DNA of 40,125 nt from positions 1-40,125 of the forward strand of contig CAJWYM010000034.1 in assembly GCA_913049555.1 (NCBI GenBank), written 5' to 3'. Below are positions 25,461 to 33,855 of this stretch, one piece after another (the stretch's first letter is position 1; each line of letters begins with the position of its first letter). The notes under the pieces are model-generated. The model made no database searches and was not told the DNA's origin. It saw only the letters and a program-made list of their open reading frames with translations. The stretch is from an uncultured Opitutia bacterium. Lineage in GTDB: Bacteria > Verrucomicrobiota > Verrucomicrobiia > Opitutales > CAJWYM01. The position numbers were made by a program, and so were the translations under genes.

Positions 25461-26660
25461 TTAGATTTTTCCAAACAAGGCAGGGATTACTCTTTGCCCA
25501 GCTAATTTGAGCATTTGACCCATTCCCTTATTGTGAGCAGTCGTAACGAGTATAAGTTCTAACTGAGGAAAGATCAGTATCAATTGTCCTCCGGCTCCTC
25601 GACCACTTGTGCATGAATATGTTTTGGAACCTACTTTGACTTCGTGACCCCACCAGAAGTAACCATAGGTTCGGTTTGGGTTTTTGTCCAAAGCTGAAGT
25701 GGCTATTTCAATAAATTCTGGATCGATCAGTGGCTGATCGTTGAAGACTCCTTTGTTCATCATTAACATTCCAAATTTAAGCATGTCTCTGGAACAAATT
25801 GAAGAACCTGCAGCTGATTTGGGCAATCCACTCACATCCTCTTGCCAACTGTAATTGGTGATACCCATTGGCTTGAGTAATTCATCCCGAATAAAATCTT
25901 CAGCACTTCCAGGAACTTTTACTTCTAAAATCTGCATCGCAATCGATGGATCTGCACCTTGGTATTTAAAAGTGACTTCAGAGGACTTTATAGGTTGGGT
26001 GTATTGTAGGTAGGCCTGAATTTGACCTTGCTTTTTCAAGCTTTCAGGATCTTTCATCAGTTCTTTTGATATTTTTTTGTCGATTCGAATTCCTGACTTC
26101 ATATGCATGGCCTGATGCAAAGTAATTTCTTTAGTTCCTGAGGCAATAGAACTGAGGTCTAAATCCTTTAAGAAATGGACAATCGGTTTGTTTAAATCCT
26201 CCATATCCATATATCCTAGTTTGATGGCTCTGCCAATAGCGAGAGCCGTGTATGATTTAGTTATGGACATCTGATAGTGAGGATAATTGATCCTTCCTCT
26301 CTTAAAATAGGACTCAACCAGCAAATGGTTCTTATGAGAGATTAAAAAACTATCTGTGTTGCCATGTTTTTCATCTGCAATTTCTTGAAGAAAAGATTCA
26401 ATGGCTTCTTTGTTTACAGAATCTGAGTCTAAAGTGCCTACAGGTATGAAATCATCAAGATCGTTAGGAACAAAATCAACAAATGCCGTCTTCAGGTAGG
26501 GGATCTTTTTCTCCAAACTATAGGATACATCCTCGGCGTTTAGATCTGTAACCTCTGGGGCTAGACCATTGCTTGTATCCGCAATTAAAAAGCCGGTTAA
26601 CAATAAAAAAGAAAGCAATGAGAACATTTTTTTAGAGGGTTGCATTTTAACTTTATTCAC
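25461..26660 (-). CDS. Secreted beta-lactamase-fold serine hydrolase
   Basis: This 399-residue protein has an N-terminal export signal (about residues 8-27) and the class C beta-lactamase/esterase fold. The nucleophile motif SITK places Ser132 and Lys135, preceded by the typical FLISHKNHLLVESYF strand. A GRGAGGQ segment stands where KTG-like motifs occur. Such proteins act as esterases, D-amino-acid peptidases or amidases, rarely as antibiotic resistance enzymes. Its start overlaps the stop of the upstream minus-strand gene by 8 bp, so the two are translated together. It is convergent with the sigma factor gene, 38 bp apart. The substrate is unknown. Confidence 0.9.
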   Translation of the reverse strand: MNKVKMQPSKKMFSLLSFLLLTGFLIADTSNGLAPEVTDLNAEDVSYSLEKKIPYLKTAFVDFVPNDLDDFIPVGTLDSDSVNKEAIESFLQEIADEKHGNTDSFLISHKNHLLVESYFKRGRINYPHYQMSITKSYTALAIGRAIKLGYMDMEDLNKPIVHFLKDLDLSSIASGTKEITLHQAMHMKSGIRIDKKISKELMKDPESLKKQGQIQAYLQYTQPIKSSEVTFKYQGADPSIAMQILEVKVPGSAEDFIRDELLKPMGITNYSWQEDVSGLPKSAAGSSICSRDMLKFGMLMMNKGVFNDQPLIDPEFIEIATSALDKNPNRTYGYFWWGHEVKVGSKTYSCTSGRGAGGQLILIFPQLELILVTTAHNKGMGQMLKLAGQRVIPALFGKI

Positions 26661-27192
26661 AGATGGATACTTTTCTAATACAGAATGTCCCAGAAGCGGT
26701 TTCTATTTTGTTATTGATTGAAAGGCCGATTTGCATAATTTCCGAGAATGTGTAGTTTGGATTTTTTTTCTTGTTGTATTCTAACTCTCCTGATTGGATG
26801 ACAATTTCCTTCCAGTCTTTGCCTAAGGATTGCATAGAAATCGTTTTGGTAAATCTCTCTTTATCAGGATCTAGAACGCTTATTCTGAGCTCTCCGCTCT
26901 TTACCTTTTGTTTAGATAAAATTTCTAATTTTATTTTGAATGATGGAGGAACGGAAATATATTCTAAATCCTTGTGTATGGCTACATAGCCACGCTTTTT
27001 TATTGGGGTGATTGTATACTCCCAAAACTGGCCAGTGTCATCATCTTCGAAGTAATTGCTGCAAATAGAGTCTCTAAAGCCATAAGACTTCCAGCCGTCA
27101 AATATTTCTATATCTTCGATCACTTTATTCGCATTCAAAGAGCCGGCAAAAAGAACTAGTATAAATAGGGTTTTTAATTTTTTAAGAATCAT
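26653..27192 (-). CDS. Secreted beta-sandwich protein, possible carbohydrate-binding
   Basis: The frame is open upstream to 27426, but from the ATG at 27192 the protein opens with a good signal peptide (MILKKLKTLFILVLFAGSLNA); the longer N-terminus is not signal-like, so I choose 27192. The 179 residues alternate short strands, and the GKDWKEIVIQSGE segment and closing GTFCIRKVSI strand resemble galactose-binding/CBM-like jelly-roll domains. I cannot name a family. It overlaps the downstream serine hydrolase gene by 8 bp, so the two probably work together outside the cytoplasm, for example binding and de-esterifying a glycan; that function is inferred. Confidence 0.65.
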   Translation of the reverse strand: MILKKLKTLFILVLFAGSLNANKVIEDIEIFDGWKSYGFRDSICSNYFEDDDTGQFWEYTITPIKKRGYVAIHKDLEYISVPPSFKIKLEILSKQKVKSGELRISVLDPDKERFTKTISMQSLGKDWKEIVIQSGELEYNKKKNPNYTFSEIMQIGLSINNKIETASGTFCIRKVSICE

Positions 27193-27737
27193 AATTTTAG
27201 AATCATTGAGGGTTTGTTTGAGTATCTTATTAAAAGATACGAGAACAAAATGGATTTTTATATAAAAACTTAACTTATAATAAAGAACTGTTTGAATATT
27301 TAAAATTTTCAATTGTCGGTCATTTAAAGAAAATGGTCTTAGTAAATCTCGAAGTTTATTGAGAGAGAATGGTTCAAATGTAAAAAAGAGAAGTGCCGAC
27401 TCAATGTATGCATGAGCCAAAAACAAACCCCTTTCTCTTTTAATTTAAATGAATGACTTTCTAAAAGCTCAGAATTTATAGGGATAAAAAAGAAAGGGAA
27501 CGATACACAATTGAAAGGCTTTAAAAGGGTTAAGAAATGAATTTTGCAAATTTTAAAGAGGAATCGTATAAACCAACAAAATCATTGCGTATTGGATATA
27601 ACCATTCCCATTTAAGTAGGAAACTTATAAATAGATAACCTTTAAAAGACCTACCTTGTAGAAATGAATCATTCAATAAACAGACTCATGAACGGGAATT
27701 TATCCTACACATTCAATTAAATCCTAAGCTAAAAACG
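27193..27737. other. Divergent intergenic region
   Basis: No gene is supported, apart from the doubtful upstream extension of the minus-strand gene (27193-27426). An imperfect 13-bp inverted repeat pairs 27429-27441 (CCCTTTCTCTTTT) with 27486-27498 (12 of 13 matching) across 44 bases. Promoters for the minus-strand pair and for the plus-strand 27738 gene should lie here. Confidence 0.4.
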
Positions 27738-28121
27738 ATGATTTATAACCAAGTCTTTAATTACCTTTATTGCAATAACAGAGATCTAGCCGAGGAGCTA
27801 AAAAAAGAGATCTGGGGATTTGAGGAAATCATAGATACTTATAATGGGGAGTCTCTGCAATTGATTCTGCTTCATTTTATAATGGATTATGATACCGATA
27901 TTCTAGCTGTTTGTTTGCATGGAGTCGACGAAGCATTGAAATGTAAAGTGTTCTCTTGCTTGTCCCTCCGATCCAGAAGAGACGTATTGTTTGAATTGGA
28001 GTCCGATCCATTATTGCCTGTTAAATATGTTCAATCGATGCAAAGTCGTTTCTGTGACACAGCAATGAATTTAAATGCAGAGGGTAAAATTTTAGCGATT
28101 TTTGAAGAAATTGTTAGTTGA
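27738..28121 (+). CDS. Small protein resembling a free-standing FliG C-terminal domain
   Basis: This 127-residue protein reads like the C-terminal (torque) domain of the flagellar switch protein FliG. A FEEI segment (28-31) matches the FED(V/I) opening, DILAVCLHGVDEALKCKVF (54-72) matches the LLIALKGA...REKFL helix pair, SLRSRRDVL follows as in MSQRAADIL, and PVKYVQSMQ then LNAEGKI match GPVRLSQVE then LAETGEM. The FliG N-terminal and middle domains are missing. There are no flagellar genes in the window. It lies 12 bp before the Verru_Chthon A-like gene and is probably in its operon, so it may serve a pilus-like or envelope machine. The similarity is seen by eye and needs a profile search. 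Confidence 0.6.
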   Translation: MIYNQVFNYLYCNNRDLAEELKKEIWGFEEIIDTYNGESLQLILLHFIMDYDTDILAVCLHGVDEALKCKVFSCLSLRSRRDVLFELESDPLLPVKYVQSMQSRFCDTAMNLNAEGKILAIFEEIVS

Positions 28122-28133
28122 ATTTTATATTGG

Positions 28134-31100
28134 ATGAGAATATATCCCAGTCCCCAGTTTAAAAACCATGGATTTGCTTTGATAATCTCTCTAGCAATTT
28201 TGTCTTTAGTTTTATTATTAATCCTTTCCATTTCCTTTTTGATGCGGGTTGAAACGAATCGTTTAGAGTCTTCTCTCAATTACGATAAAGCCAAGATGAA
28301 TGCTCTTTTTGCTTTGAAAGAAGCATTGTCTCAATTACAAATTCATGCAGCCCCTGATCAGCGAATAACTGCGACCGGTTCGCTCTGGGAGAGTCCCGGG
28401 ATTGGAAAAGGAAATTATGTTGGCGTATGGGATCAAAATGGAGACTTCAATTCTTGGTTGGTTTCAAGGACTGGGAACGATGCTGCAAGAATTCGAATGA
28501 TTCAAGAAGACCTTCCAATCACATTTGGAGAGGGGAATTACAATGTGAAAGGCTCAGAATATGCATTGCTGTTGGGAAAAAAATCCGTTGTAGAAAAAGA
28601 GCAAGGAAAAGAAATTCAAGGAGTCGCATGCCAGAAGAAATCTCTTGGAGATTCATCAAATGGTAAATATGCATGGTGGATTGGGGATGAGGGAGTTAAG
28701 GCAAAGCTCAATGTCACAGATCCTTATTCTTATGGAGCCGGTCAAGTTGAAAAAGGAATGTCCGTATTTGAAAAAGCGATCTATAGCAGTCGGTCATTCA
28801 AAGGCATTGGAGTGAATGGTCTGGATGCTTTTCAGGAATTCGATTCTTGGTCTGGATCTCATGATGAAAAAGTACGCAAAATAATAAATTTTGATCAATT
28901 AGGGCTGATTGGTATTCAAGGCAATCAGCATTTAAAGCATTTCCATGATTTGACGACTCATTCTTTTGGCTTATTGACAGATACAAAAAATGGGGGATTG
29001 AAGAAAGATTTGACGCGTTTGTTTGAGCAAGAGGATTCGATTTATGAGGATCCTGAAAATCCGTTCTATACATTTTTAGAGAAGGAGGACCTCATGTATC
29101 AAGAAGCACCAGGTCCAAAAACAACCATCCCTTTAATATTTCAAAAGTCTGTTCCAGTCGGGAATGGCAAAATTTATGGACCCTCTTGGGATTTATTGAG
29201 GGATTATTACCGCTTGTATAAAGGGATCCAGAATCGCGCTTCGCAGCCCACTCTTAGGGAGGAATGGGTTCACAGTTTTTATCCCGGTAAGGCTTGGTTT
29301 TATAAGAATGCTTCCAATTCGGATCCGGGAGATGCTTGGGCGAAAACTTTAGGAGTGGTGAATTGGAGAAATGGAAGTGCCATCAATTCCCCTGAGGCTA
29401 ACAAAGAGCTAGAATTGTCGAACAATTATTGGAACCAGAAGAGTCCTCTACGGGTAGTTCGCCCAACAAAAGGATCCTATTATCCCCATATGACTCGATA
29501 TAGTTTTTTCGCCTCTACGGTTTCAAAATCCAATGGAACCGGTTTCGATATGGATATCGTTTTGCAACCATTTATTGTCATGCACAATCCATACAATGTA
29601 ACCTTGGAAACCCCGAAAATGAGAATTCTTACCGAAAACGCGCAGGTTGGCATGAATGTTAGAAGGGGAGGAAGCGGATGGTCTACAGCAAAGGTTTTTA
29701 AAGACGGAAATCTTAGCAATCAGGCCAGTAAATACTATGGCAATATGTATCGATATGCAGACTCTAACGATCCCAAAAAAAAGTATTTAACACACTCTTC
29801 CTCTGTACTTAGTGGTTCTGTGACAACGCCTCAAGCATTTGCTAATAATACCCAGGAACTGATCTTTAACATCCCAGAGACCTCCTATGATCCAGGTGAA
29901 TTAAAATTGTTCGTAGCTAATTCTAAAACCTCTTTCAAAAGTCGAGAAGTGGACCTGCAACTCTTTGGAGGGAATTACAATCCATCGGATGGGGTGTATT
30001 TAGAGATTGACCAAGACGACCCTTACTATGTTGACCATGATGGGGACAACAATACACCTAGAAGAAACTTATTGCAGGGGATTCCCGCTGGATCTGACAT
30101 TTCAATGAAATTTGAGATGAGCAATTGGATCACTTTTGGAACTGAGATCTGGAATGAGGATCTGAATGAATATGACACTGCGGTCAGTTATTACAAACAA
30201 TCCAGTGTGCAGGATGGGGACAATGTGTCTAAGGAGCCATTCAGTACATTAACAGCAGAAACCGTAGGCGAATATGCACCCTATCTGGACTTTGTAGAGA
30301 ATTATTCAACCAATCCAATGCCTCAATTTGTTTTAGATATATTTTTAAAACCCTGTAACTTCAACGAATCTTTGATCGATTCTAGTAATTATACGCAGCG
30401 TCAAAAGACCTTTCCAAATTATATAATGAGCAATCCTTTAGCGGCATCTATCAGCGTTGGAGCACTCGCATCCGATTCCGCAAACGGTTCTGCTACCATA
30501 GAAAGATCTGGTTTGGGGAATATGTATCAGGTTACGAATGAGCGTTTTGTAGGCTCGGAGGGTCTCAATTCTATTCAAGAATTATTTGATGCGGACACAG
30601 GGTCTTGGGGCAATGATGTAGGTCGTTATGGATCTAAAAGATGTATCATGCTAGGCATTCCTTTAGCCCCTCTAGAGTCTATTGGGGATTTGCAACATGC
30701 CTCTTTAAATCCATCTCCTTATTACCCAGCTCTTTCAATTGGTCAGTCATTTCCATCACCCTACTTAAAGAGTAACAATGATTTGGTTAACTACTACACT
30801 ACTTTTTATGGTGGAACCGAGCGAGAGTTCGTGTTTTATGACCAAAATTTCCTAATCAATGAAGCCCTATGGGATCGTTACTTTTTTTCAACACTTGCTC
30901 CCAATCCCTCACAAAGTAGTTTCTCTGCCAAAAGCCCCTCCCAGGAATCCACTTCATATTCGGAGGATTTATTGAATCGTACCCAGAAATTCATTGGGGG
31001 AGAAACTCATTTACAAAATACGCGAATGAAATTGTTTCGTGGTAATACAAACAACTCTGAAATAACGGAGCATCTACTTAGTTTTGAAAAGGCAGCAGCG

Positions 31101-31880
31101 AATTTAAAAATGGAGGGTGCGTTTAATATCAATTCTACCTCGGTAGAGGCTTGGGCCTGTATTCTTTCAGGATATCGAAATTCTTATCTAGCCAAATTTG
31201 ACGATTTTTACAAAGCGGTCTCTCCAGATGACGAGGCAAGATTCCCAAAGACCTCTATTTCTGGGGCTTATGAGTCCGATACCTCTACTCCAATTTCAAA
31301 TCCAGAAGCATGGAATGGCTTTTTAACTCTCTCTGAAGATGAAATTTTTGAATTGGCTGAAGCGATTGTTAATCAAATTAGAAAGCGCTCTCAATTTAAG
31401 GGATCGGTGAGTGAACCAGTCCCTTTTCTTTCACTGGCTGATTTTGTAAATAGGATCCCAAGCAATCATCCAGAATTTGGAAATTCTGGACTTCTGCAAA
31501 GCGCTATAAATTCGACAAAAATAAATAAAGCAAAGACGATCGATGGGACTGAATTCAATGCCGTAGATATGAATCAATTGTCTTTCACGAACACTATGAA
31601 AAATAGATATCCGAATGCTGATTATTCTCTGAACAGCTCTTTGGCATCTCCCACAAGCTTGACCCAGGGGGATCTTTTAAAGTTGATGGGAGCTTCTATT
31701 TCTCCTCGGTCTGATACATTTAGAATCCGGGCTTATGGAGAACACGCTGGTAGCTCAAATCTTACCTCTATTGTTTGCGAGGCCATCGTTCAAAGAGTCA
31801 TCCAAAAAGAAAAGGGTGCTTTTGATAAGCGGGCCTTCCAAGTGTTATCGTTCAAATGGATTTCAAATATCAATGAATAA
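28134..31880 (+). CDS. Verru_Chthon cassette protein A-like giant prepilin-type protein
   Basis: The 1248 residues begin with a short basic leader, then HGFALIISLAILSLVLLLIL, a single hydrophobic helix like type IV prepilins and PilX-like proteins. Next come the conserved ALFALKEALSQLQIHAAPDQ and RITATGSLW segments that I associate with Verru_Chthon cassette protein A. The rest is a large mature region of low-complexity-free beta/loop character without other known motifs. Such proteins occur in verrucomicrobial cassettes with other small pseudopilin-like proteins and probably belong to a type II secretion or pilus-like assembly; the function is not established. Here the other cassette members (B, C, D) are not evident. 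The next gene overlaps its stop by 8 bp. Confidence 0.8.
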   Translation: MRIYPSPQFKNHGFALIISLAILSLVLLLILSISFLMRVETNRLESSLNYDKAKMNALFALKEALSQLQIHAAPDQRITATGSLWESPGIGKGNYVGVWDQNGDFNSWLVSRTGNDAARIRMIQEDLPITFGEGNYNVKGSEYALLLGKKSVVEKEQGKEIQGVACQKKSLGDSSNGKYAWWIGDEGVKAKLNVTDPYSYGAGQVEKGMSVFEKAIYSSRSFKGIGVNGLDAFQEFDSWSGSHDEKVRKIINFDQLGLIGIQGNQHLKHFHDLTTHSFGLLTDTKNGGLKKDLTRLFEQEDSIYEDPENPFYTFLEKEDLMYQEAPGPKTTIPLIFQKSVPVGNGKIYGPSWDLLRDYYRLYKGIQNRASQPTLREEWVHSFYPGKAWFYKNASNSDPGDAWAKTLGVVNWRNGSAINSPEANKELELSNNYWNQKSPLRVVRPTKGSYYPHMTRYSFFASTVSKSNGTGFDMDIVLQPFIVMHNPYNVTLETPKMRILTENAQVGMNVRRGGSGWSTAKVFKDGNLSNQASKYYGNMYRYADSNDPKKKYLTHSSSVLSGSVTTPQAFANNTQELIFNIPETSYDPGELKLFVANSKTSFKSREVDLQLFGGNYNPSDGVYLEIDQDDPYYVDHDGDNNTPRRNLLQGIPAGSDISMKFEMSNWITFGTEIWNEDLNEYDTAVSYYKQSSVQDGDNVSKEPFSTLTAETVGEYAPYLDFVENYSTNPMPQFVLDIFLKPCNFNESLIDSSNYTQRQKTFPNYIMSNPLAASISVGALASDSANGSATIERSGLGNMYQVTNERFVGSEGLNSIQELFDADTGSWGNDVGRYGSKRCIMLGIPLAPLESIGDLQHASLNPSPYYPALSIGQSFPSPYLKSNNDLVNYYTTFYGGTEREFVFYDQNFLINEALWDRYFFSTLAPNPSQSSFSAKSPSQESTSYSEDLLNRTQKFIGGETHLQNTRMKLFRGNTNNSEITEHLLSFEKAAANLKMEGAFNINSTSVEAWACILSGYRNSYLAKFDDFYKAVSPDDEARFPKTSISGAYESDTSTPISNPEAWNGFLTLSEDEIFELAEAIVNQIRKRSQFKGSVSEPVPFLSLADFVNRIPSNHPEFGNSGLLQSAINSTKINKAKTIDGTEFNAVDMNQLSFTNTMKNRYPNADYSLNSSLASPTSLTQGDLLKLMGASISPRSDTFRIRAYGEHAGSSNLTSIVCEAIVQRVIQKEKGAFDKRAFQVLSFKWISNINE

Positions 31881-32565
31881 GAATAAACGATCTATCGCCT
31901 TCGCTTTTGTTTTAATTCTGCAGAGTTTATACGCAGATTCGATCCCCTTTCGAGTATTCAGCGTCAATTCTCGTCTGGATGATTGGGTCTATTTTTCAAA
32001 TGAAAAACGAGTTGAGATTTCTGTTCCAAGTCATCGTAGGTCAGGCATTTATAAATATGAGGGCGAAAGAGAGATTCATTTTTACTCCAAAAAAACCAAG
32101 TTGTTTTCTGAAAAAATCAGACCTGTAGTGACGGCTTCAATTCCAAAAAATTGTAAAAATCCATTGATTCTTTTTCTTTCCAATGAAACGAAAACTCAAT
32201 TCAAAGTTTTTGTTTTCAATGATGGATTAGATCAATTAAAGATAGGTTCAGGAAGGTTTGTAAATTTATCGGACCAAGCTCTTATTTTGGTATTAGGGGA
32301 TTCTTTGGATGAAAAAATAAAGATTGATGCCTATAAAGATCATTTTATGTACTTTGATCAAAAATCAGTGAATGTTAGGATTCGAATGGCAAACGTAATT
32401 GATGATAAAATGAATAAAGCAATGGATAGTAGAATTTTCCCACTTTCAACTCATCGAGATTTGTACTTTATCTACCCTGTAGAGGGAAAGAGAAAGGGGC
32501 TTGTTCGTTTAAAAATCTTGAGAGAACACGGACTCACTGCCCAAAGAATTCTATCGGGAGGTTAG
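31873..32565 (+). CDS. Secreted protein of unknown function coupled to the Verru_Chthon A-like gene
   Basis: From the ATG at 31873 the protein has 230 residues and starts with a signal peptide (MNKNKRSIAFAFVLILQSLYA). The open frame extends upstream to 31735 inside the preceding gene, but that part lacks a signal, so the later start is preferred. The ATG lies within the last codons of the previous gene (8-bp overlap), showing translational coupling. The mature part has many short beta-strand-like segments (VTASIPKNCKNPLILFLSNE) and no motif I recognise. It is likely a periplasmic partner of the prepilin-like protein. A terminator follows directly after the stop codon. Confidence 0.7.
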   Translation: MNKNKRSIAFAFVLILQSLYADSIPFRVFSVNSRLDDWVYFSNEKRVEISVPSHRRSGIYKYEGEREIHFYSKKTKLFSEKIRPVVTASIPKNCKNPLILFLSNETKTQFKVFVFNDGLDQLKIGSGRFVNLSDQALILVLGDSLDEKIKIDAYKDHFMYFDQKSVNVRIRMANVIDDKMNKAMDSRIFPLSTHRDLYFIYPVEGKRKGLVRLKILREHGLTAQRILSGG

Positions 32566-32585
32566 TCCATCCGGATGGAATTTTT
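32566..32585 (+). terminator. Rho-independent terminator after the Verru_Chthon operon
   Basis: Directly after the stop codon, the perfect palindrome TCCATCCGGATGGA folds into a hairpin and is followed by one A and five Ts. It should end the transcript that includes the prepilin-like gene. Confidence 0.75.
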
Positions 32586-32833
32586 AATAGGAAGCTTCCC
32601 ATTTTGAAATTCATTCTTAGCTGTTAAATGAATAGATCAATTAAATAGATATAAATGAATTTTCGCGCATGAAACCAACAAATAATTGAAGTCACAATCC
32701 ACTCTAAAGCATTTAATTTTTATCAGCAGTGTCTTGGATCCTCCCTAGAAGCTCCTTATGAAAATTTTGAATTCCGGTCTAGCGTTGCCTAACAAGACCT
32801 CCTCTAATCAAACTCAAAAAAACGGAAAAAACT

Positions 32834-33607
32834 ATGAAAAAGCGACTTAATATTTTAATACTTTTATGCATCCTAACTTTCAGTTTGTTTGGCTCTGATT
32901 CCGGAAAGTATTTGTTTTTGTTGTCTGGGCAATCAAATATGCAAGGGATGGACCAAAAGCTCACTTTCGAACCTAGATTGATCGAAGAGTATGGAGAGGA
33001 AAACATTGTGGTCGTAAAAGAGGCTATTGGAGGAAGGCCGATTCGGATGTGGGTCCATGATTGGGTTGCACACCCAAACTGGACAATAGACCCAGAGATC
33101 CCCAATACGAAAGAGCCTCTACCAGAGGAAAATGGAATCCTATACAACTCTTTGTTAAAAAAGGCAGAGGATTCAATTCAAGGCAAATCAATCAAAGCGG
33201 TTGTGTTTTGTTGGATGCAAGGAGAAAGGGATTCGCGTGAACGACATTCTGTTGTGTATGAAAAAAGTTTAAGAAAATTATTCAGTCAATTAAAAGAGGA
33301 CTTTGAAGACATACCCGTTGCATTTGTTATTGGTAAATTGAGTGATTATGGCAAAGGGAATAAGCAGAAGTTTTATCCAGAGTGGGAAGAGATTTGCCAA
33401 GCACAGGAAAAAGTGGCTGCAACAACTGAAAATTGTTCGATTATCAATACCGATGATCTAAACACTGGAGAGTCACCGCCTCATTGGAAAACAAAAGAAG
33501 TATCCATGAGGGTGGATGACTTGCACATGTCATTGGAGGGCTACAAAACTCTAGGCCTTCGATTTGCCAATGAATCCATCCGGCTTCTAAAAGAAATAAG
33601 TCCATAG
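32834..33607 (+). CDS. Small SGNH carbohydrate esterase, exported
   Basis: The 257 residues start with a signal peptide (MKKRLNILILLCILTFSLFG) followed by the SGNH blocks: LSGQSNMQG with Ser34, EAIGGRPI, FCWMQGERDS and a C-terminal DDLHMSLEGY giving Asp228 and His231. This matches the SASA/CE6-type acetyl-esterase group, half the length of the esterase at 17428 because the extra beta-sandwich is absent. It should remove acetyl groups from a polysaccharide in the periplasm or outside. It stands alone between two terminators, so it is probably monocistronic with a promoter in the 248 bp after the previous terminator. Confidence 0.9.
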   Translation: MKKRLNILILLCILTFSLFGSDSGKYLFLLSGQSNMQGMDQKLTFEPRLIEEYGEENIVVVKEAIGGRPIRMWVHDWVAHPNWTIDPEIPNTKEPLPEENGILYNSLLKKAEDSIQGKSIKAVVFCWMQGERDSRERHSVVYEKSLRKLFSQLKEDFEDIPVAFVIGKLSDYGKGNKQKFYPEWEEICQAQEKVAATTENCSIINTDDLNTGESPPHWKTKEVSMRVDDLHMSLEGYKTLGLRFANESIRLLKEISP

Positions 33608-33682
33608 TTTTGGCTCTTTTCTTTTTGCAATGGATACCCCTTTTTATCAATGAATTGCTCTTTTTAGCCGGATCTAATAAGG

Positions 33683-33720
33683 CCTACCAATCTCGTAATG
33701 AGGGAGTAGGTTTTGTTTTT
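33683..33720 (+). terminator. Probable terminator of the small esterase gene
   Basis: CCTAC (33683-33687) pairs with GTAGG (33706-33710), with an inner CTC/GAG pairing, and is followed by TTTTGTTTTT. It lies about 75 bp after the esterase stop. Confidence 0.55.
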
Positions 33721-33855
33721 CAAACCTTTTAATAGCAATTACGAAAAGGTTTTGTAATTCAAAAAAAGATTCGATTGGATTTTTATTCATGGATGAAATG
33801 AAAGAGTTGCTTGATGATTTCAACCTTTATAAAGTGGGGTTGATTTTAGTAAACA

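Noticed and set aside
27193-27426. 78-residue N-terminal extension of the beta-sandwich protein
   Set aside because: A typical signal peptide starts at the ATG at 27192; the extension would bury it inside the protein.
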